This document shows positions 15,315 through 23,211 of a stretch of 64,000 nt of DNA, one piece after another; position 1 is the stretch's first letter, and each line of letters begins with the position of its first letter. Location of the stretch: assembly GCA_046706185.1 (NCBI GenBank), contig JBJKPR010000011.1, forward strand, positions 27,635 through 91,634. The letters are read 5' to 3'. The DNA is from JAJZXY01 sp046706185 (GTDB lineage Archaea; Thermoplasmatota; Thermoplasmata; Sysuiplasmatales; Sysuiplasmataceae). The notes below the pieces were generated by a model. That model worked only from the letters and a program-made list of their open reading frames with translations, did no database searches and was not told the origin of the DNA. Made by a program: the position numbers and the translations under genes.

Positions 15315-16645
15315 CCCTTCCTGTTGAGGTAGTGCATTGCTGAAACGACTGATTCATCCCTGCCCCTTCCTGCAATCAGCTGAAGCCCCATTCCCTTCCC
15401 GATTGGCATGCTCCCGGCGGGAACACCAGCCAGGTTCGCTGGAACGGTGAGCACGTCAGATGCATACATGCGGAGCGGATCGCTCACCCTCTCCCCGATC
15501 GGGTAAGGTTCCGACGGCATCGTGGGCATTAGAAGAAAATCGCTGGCGTCAAGGAGCCCGTGGAGCTCCCTGGAGACGAATTCGCGGGCTGCCAGAGCCC
15601 TCTCGTACCAGGCGCTCCTTCCCTCCGCTGAAGTCACATACGTTCCGATGAGAATCCTTCTCCTCACTTCGGGACCCAGAGTTGACCTGGCGTTGAGCAC
15701 TGCCTCCTCGACCGAGTAGCCTGCCCCCCTCGTTCCGAACTTCAGGCCGTCATACCTCTGCATCGCGGAGGAGAATTCAGAGTACATGATCAGGTAGTAT
15801 GACGAGAGTGCCAGGTCGAGTGACTTCATCTCCACAGGTTCGACCTTCACACCCTCTTCCCTGAGAAATGATACACTCCTGTCAAACGCCCCCACCACAC
15901 CGGCGGAGCAGTGTGAAAGTGCATTGGACGGGACTGCCACCGTTGCAGCAGTCGGGTCGAACGACTCGAGCAGCCTGACGCACTCCGTCTTCCTCATGCC
16001 GTCCGTGGTCTGATCCTTCGGGTCCCCGCCGGATATGCAATCCATAAGGTCTGCAAGAAGCCTCTCCTCCCCCCAGGGGACGATTGGAGCAGGTCCCTCA
16101 AGGCTCATGGAGAGGTCCGCGAGCCCGTATCTCGATACGCGGCCGTAGGTGGGCTTGAAACCGATCACACCGCAGTAGGCAGCAGGACACCTCACAGATC
16201 CACCGGTGTCGGATCCGATGGCAAAGTCGGCAATGCCTTCGGATACGCAGGCCGCCGAGCCGGAGGAGCTGCCGCCCGGGACAAGACCTGGCAGAAGAGG
16301 ATTGAGAGTGGGGCCATATGCCGAATTTTCGCCCGAGGAACCGCATGCGAACTCATCCATGTTGTTCTTGCCGAGAATCATTGCACCCTCACCCCTCAGC
16401 CTGTCCACGACAGTTGCATCATAGGGTGCTGTGTAGTTCTCAAGTATTCTGGAGGCGCACGTCATCCTAAGCCCCTTGACCGATATGTTGTCCTTTATGC
16501 CTGCGAGGAGCCCCTCCATCGGACCGGATGCATGCTCTGCAGGTGCCGCCGCGAGCGTTATGAATGAGTTGGACGTGCTTCTTCTCGCAGCGTTGAGCCC
16601 GTCAGCGAACCTGGAGCGCGGCCTGTTGCCCTCCGCTCTTGACAT
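15302..16645 (-). CDS. gatA: Aspartyl/glutamyl-tRNA amidotransferase subunit A
   Basis: 447 residues of the amidase signature family. The catalytic Lys is in 'AGIKDNISVKG' (K51), the cis-Ser in 'GGSSSGSAA' (about 126-127) and the nucleophilic Ser in 'TGGSVRCPA' (S150). GatA releases ammonia from glutamine or asparagine and channels it to GatB. ATG 16645 directly follows the gatC stop with no spacing and the end overlaps gatB, so the three are translated together. Confidence 0.93.
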   Translation of the reverse strand: MSRAEGNRPRSRFADGLNAARRSTSNSFITLAAAPAEHASGPMEGLLAGIKDNISVKGLRMTCASRILENYTAPYDATVVDRLRGEGAMILGKNNMDEFACGSSGENSAYGPTLNPLLPGLVPGGSSSGSAACVSEGIADFAIGSDTGGSVRCPAAYCGVIGFKPTYGRVSRYGLADLSMSLEGPAPIVPWGEERLLADLMDCISGGDPKDQTTDGMRKTECVRLLESFDPTAATVAVPSNALSHCSAGVVGAFDRSVSFLREEGVKVEPVEMKSLDLALSSYYLIMYSEFSSAMQRYDGLKFGTRGAGYSVEEAVLNARSTLGPEVRRRILIGTYVTSAEGRSAWYERALAAREFVSRELHGLLDASDFLLMPTMPSEPYPIGERVSDPLRMYASDVLTVPANLAGVPAGSMPIGKGMGLQLIAGRGRDESVVSAMHYLNRKGWSW

Positions 16646-16936
16646 TCATTCGCTCCTTGGCACGATCAGCATTTCGTTTTCCTTCCGTGGGAATGACAGA
16701 ACTATGCCATCGGAAACGGTACTCTCTGCGGCAGTCGAGCCGTCCTTCCTTCCGCCTGTTGCAAGATGCCCCGCAGATGGTTCTTTTCCTTTGAACTCTG
16801 TCACTGCCCTGAAGAAGACAAGTATAGAGTTCACTTCCTCGAAAGCTCTCTTCTCCTCCTCTTGTGAGAGGGGGAGCATCGACAGCTTCCCCAGATGCCT
16901 TATCTCATCCATGTCAAGCTTCTTCAAATCAATCAT
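16646..16936 (-). CDS. gatC: Aspartyl/glutamyl-tRNA amidotransferase subunit C
   Basis: 96 residues. ATG 16936 is chosen because it overlaps the stop of the upstream lrp gene as ATGA. An N-terminal helix 'EIRHLGKLSMLPLSQEE' is typical of GatC, with 'ILVFFRAVTEF' following. GatC wraps around the GatA-GatB interface and stabilises the complex. The middle (55-75) is Gly/Thr/Ser-rich and longer than I expect, before the usual C-terminal hydrophobic strand 'EMLIVPR'. Confidence 0.88.
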   Translation of the reverse strand: MIDLKKLDMDEIRHLGKLSMLPLSQEEEKRAFEEVNSILVFFRAVTEFKGKEPSAGHLATGGRKDGSTAAESTVSDGIVLSFPRKENEMLIVPRSE

Positions 16937-17367
16937 CCCTTCACAGTTGCGAAGATCGAGCACGTCTCTGTTCTGCTGACACCCTCGATGGAACGAAGGT
17001 GGTCAATCACTATGCTGCCGATCTCCTCTGTACTCGAGGCATGCACTTCAGCAATCATGTCCCACGCGCCAGATATCAGATGAAGCTCGGTGATGCCCTT
17101 GACCGAGGAGATACGCCTTGCGACCTCCCTCTGCGACGCAACGCCCGGCATAAAAGCAATCAGAACAAAGGCCGCGTAACCCGAGCCAATCTTGCCTTCA
17201 TCCAGCTCCAGTGTGTAGCGCCTTATGACACGCTCTTTTTCGAGCCTCTCCATTCTCTGCTTGACGGTGGCCCTGCCGATACCGAGCCGTTTCGCTATTG
17301 CGGAAACTGGCATTCTGGCATTATCCTTGAGCACATTGATAAGCTCGATATCCTTCCTGTCTATCAT
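16933..17367 (-). CDS. Lrp/AsnC-family regulator heading the gatCAB operon
   Basis: 144 residues from ATG 17367, supported by a TATA box about 33 bases upstream; the longer open frame runs through the tRNA gene and is not coding. Residues 1-55 carry the winged helix-turn-helix ('MIDRKDIELINVLKDNARMP' and 'GRATVKQRMERLEKERVI'). The RAM domain follows with 'LISGAWDMIAEV'. Its stop overlaps gatC, so this regulator is co-expressed with the Asn-tRNA amidotransferase. Asparagine or aspartate sensing is an attractive inference, not shown by the sequence. Confidence 0.85.
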   Translation of the reverse strand: MIDRKDIELINVLKDNARMPVSAIAKRLGIGRATVKQRMERLEKERVIRRYTLELDEGKIGSGYAAFVLIAFMPGVASQREVARRISSVKGITELHLISGAWDMIAEVHASSTEEIGSIVIDHLRSIEGVSRTETCSIFATVKG

Positions 17368-17395
17368 TTTACCGTACGGTGATAGTCCGAGTGTT

Positions 17396-17405
17396 GCTAT
17401 AAAGC
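17396..17405 (-). promoter_or_regulatory. TATA box of the lrp-gatCAB operon
   Basis: GCTTTATAGC on the minus strand, about 33 bases before ATG 17367. Confidence 0.5.
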
Positions 17406-17481
17406 TAATTGGCTTCAACGGGGGGCAGATTACAGCAAAAAGATAACTACTACCAGTGTATTGACAGCAAACTGTTCCACT

Positions 17482-17553
17482 GGCTCCGTAGTCCAACGGG
17501 CAAGATATCTGGCTGTTAACCAGGTGATGACCGTTCGAATCGGTCCGGAGCCG
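17482..17553 (+). tRNA. tRNA-Asn (GTT)
   Basis: A 72-nt cloverleaf without intron. Acceptor stem GGCTCCG/CGGAGCC, D stem GTC/GAT, anticodon stem TCTGG/CCAGG with loop CTGTTAA (anticodon GTT at its centre), T stem GACCG/CGGTC with loop TTCGAAT, and discriminator G. CCA is not encoded. The D stem is only three pairs, one of them G-U. It is divergent from the lrp-gatCAB operon, whose enzyme is expected to convert Asp-tRNA(Asn) to Asn-tRNA(Asn). Confidence 0.93.
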
Positions 17554-17719
17554 CCTGTGTGGTTGAAAAATGCACTCATCACGAGAAAGCAGCTGGGCCA
17601 ACTGAGGAGGACGAGAGAATATCGCAGATGAATATGCCATGCCGTCAATTCGCCTGGGCGCCCAGATCCTCGGCTGTGGCTTCTTCCTCCGCGTTTACTT
17701 TCGGCGGTCCTCGAATGAT

Positions 17720-17737
17720 TAAACCATAGATGGTTTA
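17720..17737. promoter_or_regulatory. 18-bp palindrome upstream of the TrmB gene, candidate operator
   Basis: TAAACCAT-AG-ATGGTTTA: perfect 8-bp arms, ending 26 bases upstream of the TATA box at 17763. Position and symmetry fit a binding site for a dimeric regulator, plausibly the TrmB protein itself. Confidence 0.55.
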
Positions 17738-17762
17738 TTTTTCTTGCCGATTAATTGAGTTG

Positions 17763-17770
17763 TATAAATA
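17763..17770 (+). promoter_or_regulatory. TATA box for the TrmB-family gene
   Basis: TATAAATA; transcription is expected near 17790. Confidence 0.6.
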
Positions 17771-17800
17771 TAAGAATGGCATTTAGTAAACAAACCAGGT

Positions 17801-18688
17801 TTGCATTACTTTCCCTGGTCTCAGGTCGTGCGGCGAGTGGAGGCCACTTCAAAAGAGACAGCCGATGTGTTCAAGAGGCTCGGTTTGACGAAGTATGAGA
17901 TATCAATCCTGCTTGCCCTCATAGCCAACGAAGGGTCTCCCATGGATTACAGGGACCTGCTTGCAGATACAGACGTTCCCTACGGTCGTGTACATTCAGT
18001 GCTTCTGCGACTTGAGGAAAAGGGTCTGGTGACCGGCATTGGCGGCAGGCCAAAACGGTACGCCGCAAAGCCGATCGGTGCGATGATAGAGGATTACATA
18101 ACAACGCCTGTACTCGAAAGCCTGATTGCTGCCCAGAATTCCCCGGACAACCAGTTCAGGGACGTCTGGATAAAGCAGGTCTCCTCCCATGTTCCTGTGA
18201 TACGCGTCGATGAGGTAAACGGTGGTGCCGAACTCGAGTTCATCACAGGCGTGGATAACCTGAGAAGGAGGGAGTACGACGAGGCGCAGAAAGCGCGCAA
18301 CTCACTGCACCTGTGCCTTCCGGCCTCGGCTTTCCTTGACAGGAGAAGGTCTGTGCCCCTCAGAATTGGCGATGATGTCAGGACAGAGATAATAACATCC
18401 CTGAGCCCGAAGCAGTTCCTCCATCGAATGCCGTCCGATGAGAGAGCGAGGTGGCAGCAGACAGTAACAGGCAATGGTGACCTGATGCGGACAGCGTACT
18501 ACAGTCATCCGAAGGTGAATGAGAGGATGCTTATCGTCGATGGCAGATTTGCATCGATCGGCACTTCACTCATACCTGTCACTGCCCACATATATTCAAA
18601 GAGCATGTGCAAGGCGCTTCTCGAAAGGTTTGAGGCGCTGAAGCAGGGTGCAAAGAAAATTTACCTCGGTGCAGCAAGTTACTCCTGA
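17801..18688 (+). CDS. TrmB-family transcriptional regulator
   Basis: Up to 295 residues. The start is unclear: TTG 17801 is near the predicted transcription start; GTG 17828 or 17837 are alternatives that begin closer to the winged helix. That domain ('ADVFKRLGLTKYEISILLAL' to 'LRLEEKGLVTGIGGRPKRYAA') is typical of TrmB/TrmBL, followed by a helical linker and a C-terminal alpha/beta domain ('MLIVDGRFASIGTSLIPV') resembling the phospholipase-D-like effector domain of TrmB proteins. Relatives respond to sugars and control sugar uptake or metabolism. A perfect palindrome lies upstream of its own TATA box. The sugar cannot be named. Confidence 0.8.
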   Translation: MHYFPWSQVVRRVEATSKETADVFKRLGLTKYEISILLALIANEGSPMDYRDLLADTDVPYGRVHSVLLRLEEKGLVTGIGGRPKRYAAKPIGAMIEDYITTPVLESLIAAQNSPDNQFRDVWIKQVSSHVPVIRVDEVNGGAELEFITGVDNLRRREYDEAQKARNSLHLCLPASAFLDRRRSVPLRIGDDVRTEIITSLSPKQFLHRMPSDERARWQQTVTGNGDLMRTAYYSHPKVNERMLIVDGRFASIGTSLIPVTAHIYSKSMCKALLERFEALKQGAKKIYLGAASYS

Positions 18689-18979
18689 GACAGCTTCCTG
18701 CCCTCGCCATTCACCGGTCCGCTGCAGGGATGAAGGAAAGGAGAATAGTGCTGCCACCGCATGCACAGCAGGCATCCGTCAGGGAGAGACAGCCGACTTC
18801 GATTGATGTCACTTTCCTACGACTTTCAGACAGGGCTATTGAAGATGCCTGATAAGGAAAACATGAGCCCTGTGCATTACGTTGCGTTACAATCACGGAG
18901 CATATAAACAGTGTGCCTCACATGTTGAGCTTTCGATATTTCTAGAACAGAGTTAATCCCTTCACAAAGGTGAGCGAAA
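18689..18979. other. Intergenic stretch before the DUF981-like gene
   Basis: About 290 bases. A 40-codon frame (18730-18852, plus strand) exists but has no convincing signal. The only clear elements are the TATA box at 18902-18909 and the ribosome-binding site of the next gene. Confidence 0.4.
18902..18909 (+). promoter_or_regulatory. TATA box for the DUF981-like gene
   Basis: ATATAAAC; start expected near 18930, giving a leader of about 50 bases. The leader contains AGGTGA seven bases before ATG 18980, one of the clearer Shine-Dalgarno sites in the window. Confidence 0.5.
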
Positions 18980-19711
18980 ATGGCATTCGTAGACGACTTG
19001 GGCCTGCAGCTTATCCTGATCGGCCTCGTTGCTCTGACGATATTCTATGTCGGAGCGAGGACCTACATCAGGTACAGGTCAGGTGGAACAGACAAGGCAA
19101 CGAATGAGTTGAAATCAAGTGCACCTATGATCGGCATATTCGGTTTCGTGGTGCTTCTGCTCGGTTTGTTTGGAGAATTTGCATGGCCTCTTTTCACTGG
19201 CACTGCCGGTGTGAAGTACAACATTCTCTTCTACGACCCGACTGTTCTCTTCGGAATCATACTCATAGGTTTTGCGTTCTCACTTGCTTTCAACCTGAAG
19301 ACGCAGTATGTCGGACTGTTTGCATTGGCAGCCGGCCTCGTAACCATATTCTATGGTGTCAACGGTTACAACCTGGGCATGACAAATGAACCAATCGGAC
19401 TCCTTGGCCTCTATGTGGCGTTCGGCGGCGCAGGGCTATTCACATATCCGATGACACTTCTGATAGACAAGGTTGTTGCAGCGAAGTCGATTCCATCGGG
19501 AACAACCGAGAAGAAGGAAATAGGCATACCGGCCGGCACAGTGATGGTTGCGGCACACGCGCAGAAGGTAGTTGGCCAGGCGAAGTTCAGGCTTGGAATG
19601 ACATCGAATGTCACTTTCCTGCTGTTCCTTCTGTTCATGATTGGCGCAGCGGCTATCGCATTCTATATCGGTCTCGAGGCAATACCGAGGCACCTGGCAA
19701 GCGCACCCTGA
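18980..19711 (+). CDS. Polytopic membrane protein, DUF981-like
   Basis: 243 residues with six or seven membrane segments (about 9-28, 49-70, 84-104, 108-128, 139-165, 210-235). A soluble loop of about 45 residues lies before the last helix. The glycine-rich helices and 'GVNGYNLGMTNEPIGLLGLYVAFG' resemble the DUF981 family of archaeal membrane proteins, whose function is unknown. Strong ribosome-binding site; single gene. Confidence 0.65.
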   Translation: MAFVDDLGLQLILIGLVALTIFYVGARTYIRYRSGGTDKATNELKSSAPMIGIFGFVVLLLGLFGEFAWPLFTGTAGVKYNILFYDPTVLFGIILIGFAFSLAFNLKTQYVGLFALAAGLVTIFYGVNGYNLGMTNEPIGLLGLYVAFGGAGLFTYPMTLLIDKVVAAKSIPSGTTEKKEIGIPAGTVMVAAHAQKVVGQAKFRLGMTSNVTFLLFLLFMIGAAAIAFYIGLEAIPRHLASAP

Positions 19712-19870
19712 TCAGTTCTGGAAAGGGTCCAAACCTCTTCCCCAAATCACTTAACCTCCACTTTTCTGCAGCTTCAGGGGACTGCCTCACTTTCAAATGC
19801 TCTCCCACGTCTGGCAGTGCAGAGGTGCTCATGACAGCTGACTTTGGTATGCACTGTGTGGGCCGAAGGT

Positions 19871-21037
19871 TCATTGGGGTGCGGATGCAAGCTCGGCTCC
19901 CTTGGCGAGCGCCTCAAGCTTCTGCAGACCTATGGAGTACGGCACGTTGTGGAAATTGGCGAACGTCTGGAAGCCGCAGTCGGTGCCGCCCAATATCCTT
20001 TCTGGACCGATGCCTGAGATCGACGCGAACCGCTCCAGCCTCGCTGCAACAGTCTCTGGCGTCTCGAGGAATGGTGTCTTCACATCGATCACGCCGACTG
20101 CATACTTGAGCCTGGAGGGCCAGCCATGTTCCTTCACGTATCTTCGAACTGTGATTGAGTCGCCCTCATGCCTTGGGTTGGCTGCCTCGCCGACGACTGT
20201 TCCTGCCTTGAGCCTCAGGACCTCCGGCAGGACGCGTGAGAAGTCAGCGTCGAATTTGTGCGAACCAAGATAGTTGCCGTAACAGTAGTGGACCCTGATC
20301 CTGTCCTGAGGCAGTCCTGATATTGCCTCGTTGATGGCATCAACATGATGAGGCAGGGCATCGTAGAAATCCATGTTCCAGTCGCCAGCAAGGTGCTTGG
20401 CCATTGCAAGGTCGGGCGCATCTATCTGCAGGTTTATCCCGTCCACCTCAAGTATTGTCCTGTATTCCTTCCTCAGCTCCTTCGCAATGCTGAAGAGATA
20501 GTCCAGGTGGTCCCCGTACACACCGCTTATCGGGAAAAACATCGTCATTACGCCTGGCGATGCAGAGTTGAGGAATATTTCTGGTGCCCCCTCCTCCTTT
20601 GCCAGCCTGACAGCGTCCCTCGCTTCGCTCTTTGCCAGTTCCCCGCCCGTGTACTGGAGTTTGTCCAAGATCCTGGGTGCGGAAAACGCGGCTGCGGCCG
20701 CCTCGCTCCTGAGAATTGCAAGCATGGAAGGATTGCTCTCCTCCATCTCAACAGCCATGTCTGCGGAAAAGGCCATGCTTACCCTCTCGCTGTCCGAAAA
20801 ACCGCTGAACCTGTTTGCTAGATACTGAGTGTAGCCTGCCTTTCTCTGCTCCCCGTTGCTTACTGCATACAGCCCGTGAGGAGCGCCGTTTGGATGGAGC
20901 TGATCCCTGATTGCACGCCTCTCCGCGGCTTCGATAACCTTGCTGTGAGAACTCTCTATTTCACCATTGGGCGGGAGCAGTTGGACGATGTCATCAGGCC
21001 TGAACCAGCTGCCTGTCATAGTTGTCCTTATCGACAT
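19871..21037 (-). CDS. MetE-like cobalamin-independent methyltransferase family protein
   Basis: 388 residues forming a single UROD/MetE-type barrel, half the length of full MetE. Zinc ligands are visible as H and C in 'RVHYCYGN' and C in 'GGTDCGFQT', the usual His-x-Cys...Cys set, and the N-terminal 'MTGSWFRP' is the conserved first strand. Single-domain archaeal members use methylcobalamin or another methyl donor to methylate homocysteine; others belong to the epoxyalkane:coenzyme M transferase branch. Which thiol is used here is not visible. ATG 21037 is chosen, with ATG 21019 possible. Single gene. Confidence 0.8.
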   Translation of the reverse strand: MSIRTTMTGSWFRPDDIVQLLPPNGEIESSHSKVIEAAERRAIRDQLHPNGAPHGLYAVSNGEQRKAGYTQYLANRFSGFSDSERVSMAFSADMAVEMEESNPSMLAILRSEAAAAAFSAPRILDKLQYTGGELAKSEARDAVRLAKEEGAPEIFLNSASPGVMTMFFPISGVYGDHLDYLFSIAKELRKEYRTILEVDGINLQIDAPDLAMAKHLAGDWNMDFYDALPHHVDAINEAISGLPQDRIRVHYCYGNYLGSHKFDADFSRVLPEVLRLKAGTVVGEAANPRHEGDSITVRRYVKEHGWPSRLKYAVGVIDVKTPFLETPETVAARLERFASISGIGPERILGGTDCGFQTFANFHNVPYSIGLQKLEALAKGAELASAPQ

Positions 21038-21122
21038 AAATATCCAGACTGGGAAATGACAGACAGTTATTACTTGTTTGGACAGATATTATTCCGTTCG
21101 TAATATGCACATGCGGGGAAAG

Positions 21123-22004
21123 TTATGAGTTTCGGGCCCATACAGAGTTCAGGAATCCGGCAACTTCGGACATGTATTTTTCCCTCTCTTCCCACATTGG
21201 CAGATGTGAGCTTCCTGCAAACAGGGCAAGCTTCGAGCCTTTGATGCCCCTGTGTATCTGCTTCGCGACCTTCGGCGTCACCTCGTCATACCTTCCCCCG
21301 GTGACGAGCGTCGGGACGTTTATCCTGTGAAGCTCCCGGCTGACATCCCAGTACCTTATATTCCCCACAATTGTGAATTCGTTTGGACCGTTCATTGTTC
21401 CGTATACAGGAGTGCTTGTGTGCTCAAGGCTGTACTTCAATTCAGGGGGCCATTCCTTCAGCCTGCACAGGTGCTTTCTGTAGAAGACATCCACCGCCCT
21501 GAGGTACTCTGTGTTTGTGTATTCCCCTTCCGCCTCATACTTCCTGAGCGTCGCCTGCACATCAGAAGGCAGCCCCTTCTTCAGCCTCTCCATCTCGCTT
21601 ATTGTGAGCGGAACGCTGGCAAGGCCGCCTGCCGTGATCATGCTCCTGAGGTTGCGCTGATACTTCAGTGCGTATGCTATTGCAAGCAGTCCGCCGTAGC
21701 TTGAACCGAAGAGATGCATCCGTCCGAGGGACATCTTCCTTCTGAATATCTCCAGATCCTCCACCGCTCTTTCTATGGTCAGGAGCGCCTGGTTCTTGGG
21801 AAGCTGCGACCTGCCGCATCCAAGCTGATCGTAGAAGATTACAGTGTATCCGTGCTCGGCAAGGTCTGCAAGGGGCAGCAGGTAATCATGTGTGGCTCCA
21901 GGACCGCCGTGAAGACAAACCACATTTCCGCGCCTGTTCTCTCTCCCGAACAGCTTGTAGTAGAAGTCATGCCCCTGAACATCCACGTACCCCTCTTCGG
22001 CCAT
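21123..22004 (-). CDS. pip: Proline iminopeptidase, tricorn-interacting factor F1
   Basis: An alpha/beta hydrolase starting at ATG 22004, giving 293 residues, the length I recall for Thermoplasma F1. The oxyanion motif HGGPG is at 32-36 and the nucleophile motif GSSYGG holds S102. The 'MNGPNEFTI' block is strikingly like F1, 'GGRYDEVTP' supplies the acid and 'GSSHLPMWE' the histidine. F1 trims N-terminal residues from peptides released by tricorn protease downstream of the proteasome. It follows an epimerase gene on the same strand with no obvious shared role. Confidence 0.9.
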   Translation of the reverse strand: MAEEGYVDVQGHDFYYKLFGRENRRGNVVCLHGGPGATHDYLLPLADLAEHGYTVIFYDQLGCGRSQLPKNQALLTIERAVEDLEIFRRKMSLGRMHLFGSSYGGLLAIAYALKYQRNLRSMITAGGLASVPLTISEMERLKKGLPSDVQATLRKYEAEGEYTNTEYLRAVDVFYRKHLCRLKEWPPELKYSLEHTSTPVYGTMNGPNEFTIVGNIRYWDVSRELHRINVPTLVTGGRYDEVTPKVAKQIHRGIKGSKLALFAGSSHLPMWEEREKYMSEVAGFLNSVWARNS

Positions 22005-22051
22005 GCGGGTCAATCGCCAGATGTTTACAAAAAGCTGCCGGAAGAGCCTGC

Positions 22052-23053
22052 TCACATTGTCTTGTTGACCCATACGTCGGGAGCAGACTTCGTTATCTCA
22101 AGCGGAAGCCTGTATGTTGGCTGCTGTGGTCCGATTTCCTTTGCCCAGAGCACCATTTCGGCCAGGCCCTCCTCAAGCGTGTGTGTGTTCTTGTAGCCTA
22201 GCAGTTTTTCAGATTTCTCTGTAGTGCTGTACGCTATGGTTACTTCCTGGGGCCTGGCCGGCACATGCTCCGGCCTCTGTTCCGACGCCATTATACTCAG
22301 CACTGTTGAACAGGCCTCGTTGATCGTCACCTTCTCAGGGCTGCCGACGTTTATTATCTGGTTCCTGGCTGCCTCATGGAAACCTGCGTTTGCTATCGCA
22401 CTGGTGGATTCCTCAACGTAGGAGAATGCACGGACCTGGTTTCCGGAGCCGTATATTATCGGGTGCTTGTTGGTCATCAGCCTGTTTATCCAGATGCCGA
22501 GAACATTTCTGAACGGGTCGGCAATGTTCTGCTTCGGACCGTACACGTTATGCGGCCTGATGATGGTGTAGTCCAGGCCGTGGGCGGCACTGAAAATCTC
22601 GAGCATGTTTTCACAGTACGCCTTGCCTGCGCCATACGGGTCCTCCGGCATCCTTGGCATCTCCTCGCTGAATGGGGCCTTCTGGTTGCCATATACCGCC
22701 ATGGATGATGTGAAGACAAAGCGTTCGACCTCGTTGTTCACCGCGGCAACAAGGAGGTTGTTCATCGGCTTTATGTTGATGTCATTAATCGCGATTGGCG
22801 AAAAGACAGACTGCCCCTCGGCGGCGTAGGCAGCCAGATGATATACTATGTCCACCCCCTTCACCACGCGGTTGACGAGCGAGGTGTCTCTCAGGTCGCC
22901 TTTGACGAAGTTGCACTCGCGGCTCACGTTGCTCATGTAGCCACCGGAAAGGTCGTCGACTGCAGTCACACTGTGGCCCCTCCGTATCAGTTCCTCCACA
23001 AGCCATGAACCCATGAACCCGGCTCCGCCCGTGACGAGTATGTTTTTGCCCAT
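22052..23053 (-). CDS. NAD-dependent sugar-nucleotide epimerase (GalE-like extended SDR)
   Basis: 333 residues. Rossmann motif GGAGFMGS at the N-terminus, catalytic 'TSSMAVYG' with the Ser, and 'YGAGK' as YxxxK. 'RPHNVYGP...DPFRNVLGIWINR' and 'RAFSYVEES' are typical of UDP-glucose/UDP-GlcNAc 4-epimerases. It does not carry the 'TDE' signature of NDP-glucose 4,6-dehydratases. It marks the left edge of the surface-glycan genes and is read divergently from the nucleotidyltransferase at 23212, with a TATA-containing palindrome CTGTTTAAACAG at 23084-23095 between them. Confidence 0.82.
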   Translation of the reverse strand: MGKNILVTGGAGFMGSWLVEELIRRGHSVTAVDDLSGGYMSNVSRECNFVKGDLRDTSLVNRVVKGVDIVYHLAAYAAEGQSVFSPIAINDINIKPMNNLLVAAVNNEVERFVFTSSMAVYGNQKAPFSEEMPRMPEDPYGAGKAYCENMLEIFSAAHGLDYTIIRPHNVYGPKQNIADPFRNVLGIWINRLMTNKHPIIYGSGNQVRAFSYVEESTSAIANAGFHEAARNQIINVGSPEKVTINEACSTVLSIMASEQRPEHVPARPQEVTIAYSTTEKSEKLLGYKNTHTLEEGLAEMVLWAKEIGPQQPTYRLPLEITKSAPDVWVNKTM

Positions 23054-23086
23054 TGGTCAACCCGGATGCCATTATTGCAGTGCCTG

Positions 23087-23093
23087 TTTAAAC
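23087..23093 (-). promoter_or_regulatory. TATA-like box for the epimerase gene
   Basis: GTTTAAA within the 12-bp palindrome CTGTTTAAACAG, about 36 bases before ATG 23053. Confidence 0.4.
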
Positions 23094-23211
23094 AGTATGC
23101 CTATGCAGCAGCAGAACCCCTCTGGTCATCAAAATAATGACATGTTGATGCTTCTATCACCATATAGGAAGTAGGAAACCGATTTAGCACCCATCGTCCA
23201 GATCACGAAAT

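Noticed and set aside
16964..17640. Longer frame upstream of the lrp gene, running through the tRNA
   Set aside because: The frame beyond 17367 crosses tRNA-Asn on the opposite strand; the TATA box places the start at 17367.
18730..18852. 40-codon frame upstream of the DUF981-like gene
   Set aside because: No promoter or ribosome-binding site and no recognisable motif; too short to support.
23084..23095. Palindrome CTGTTTAAACAG as a separate operator
   Set aside because: It overlaps a TATA-like box and is short; palindromic TATA boxes are common by chance.
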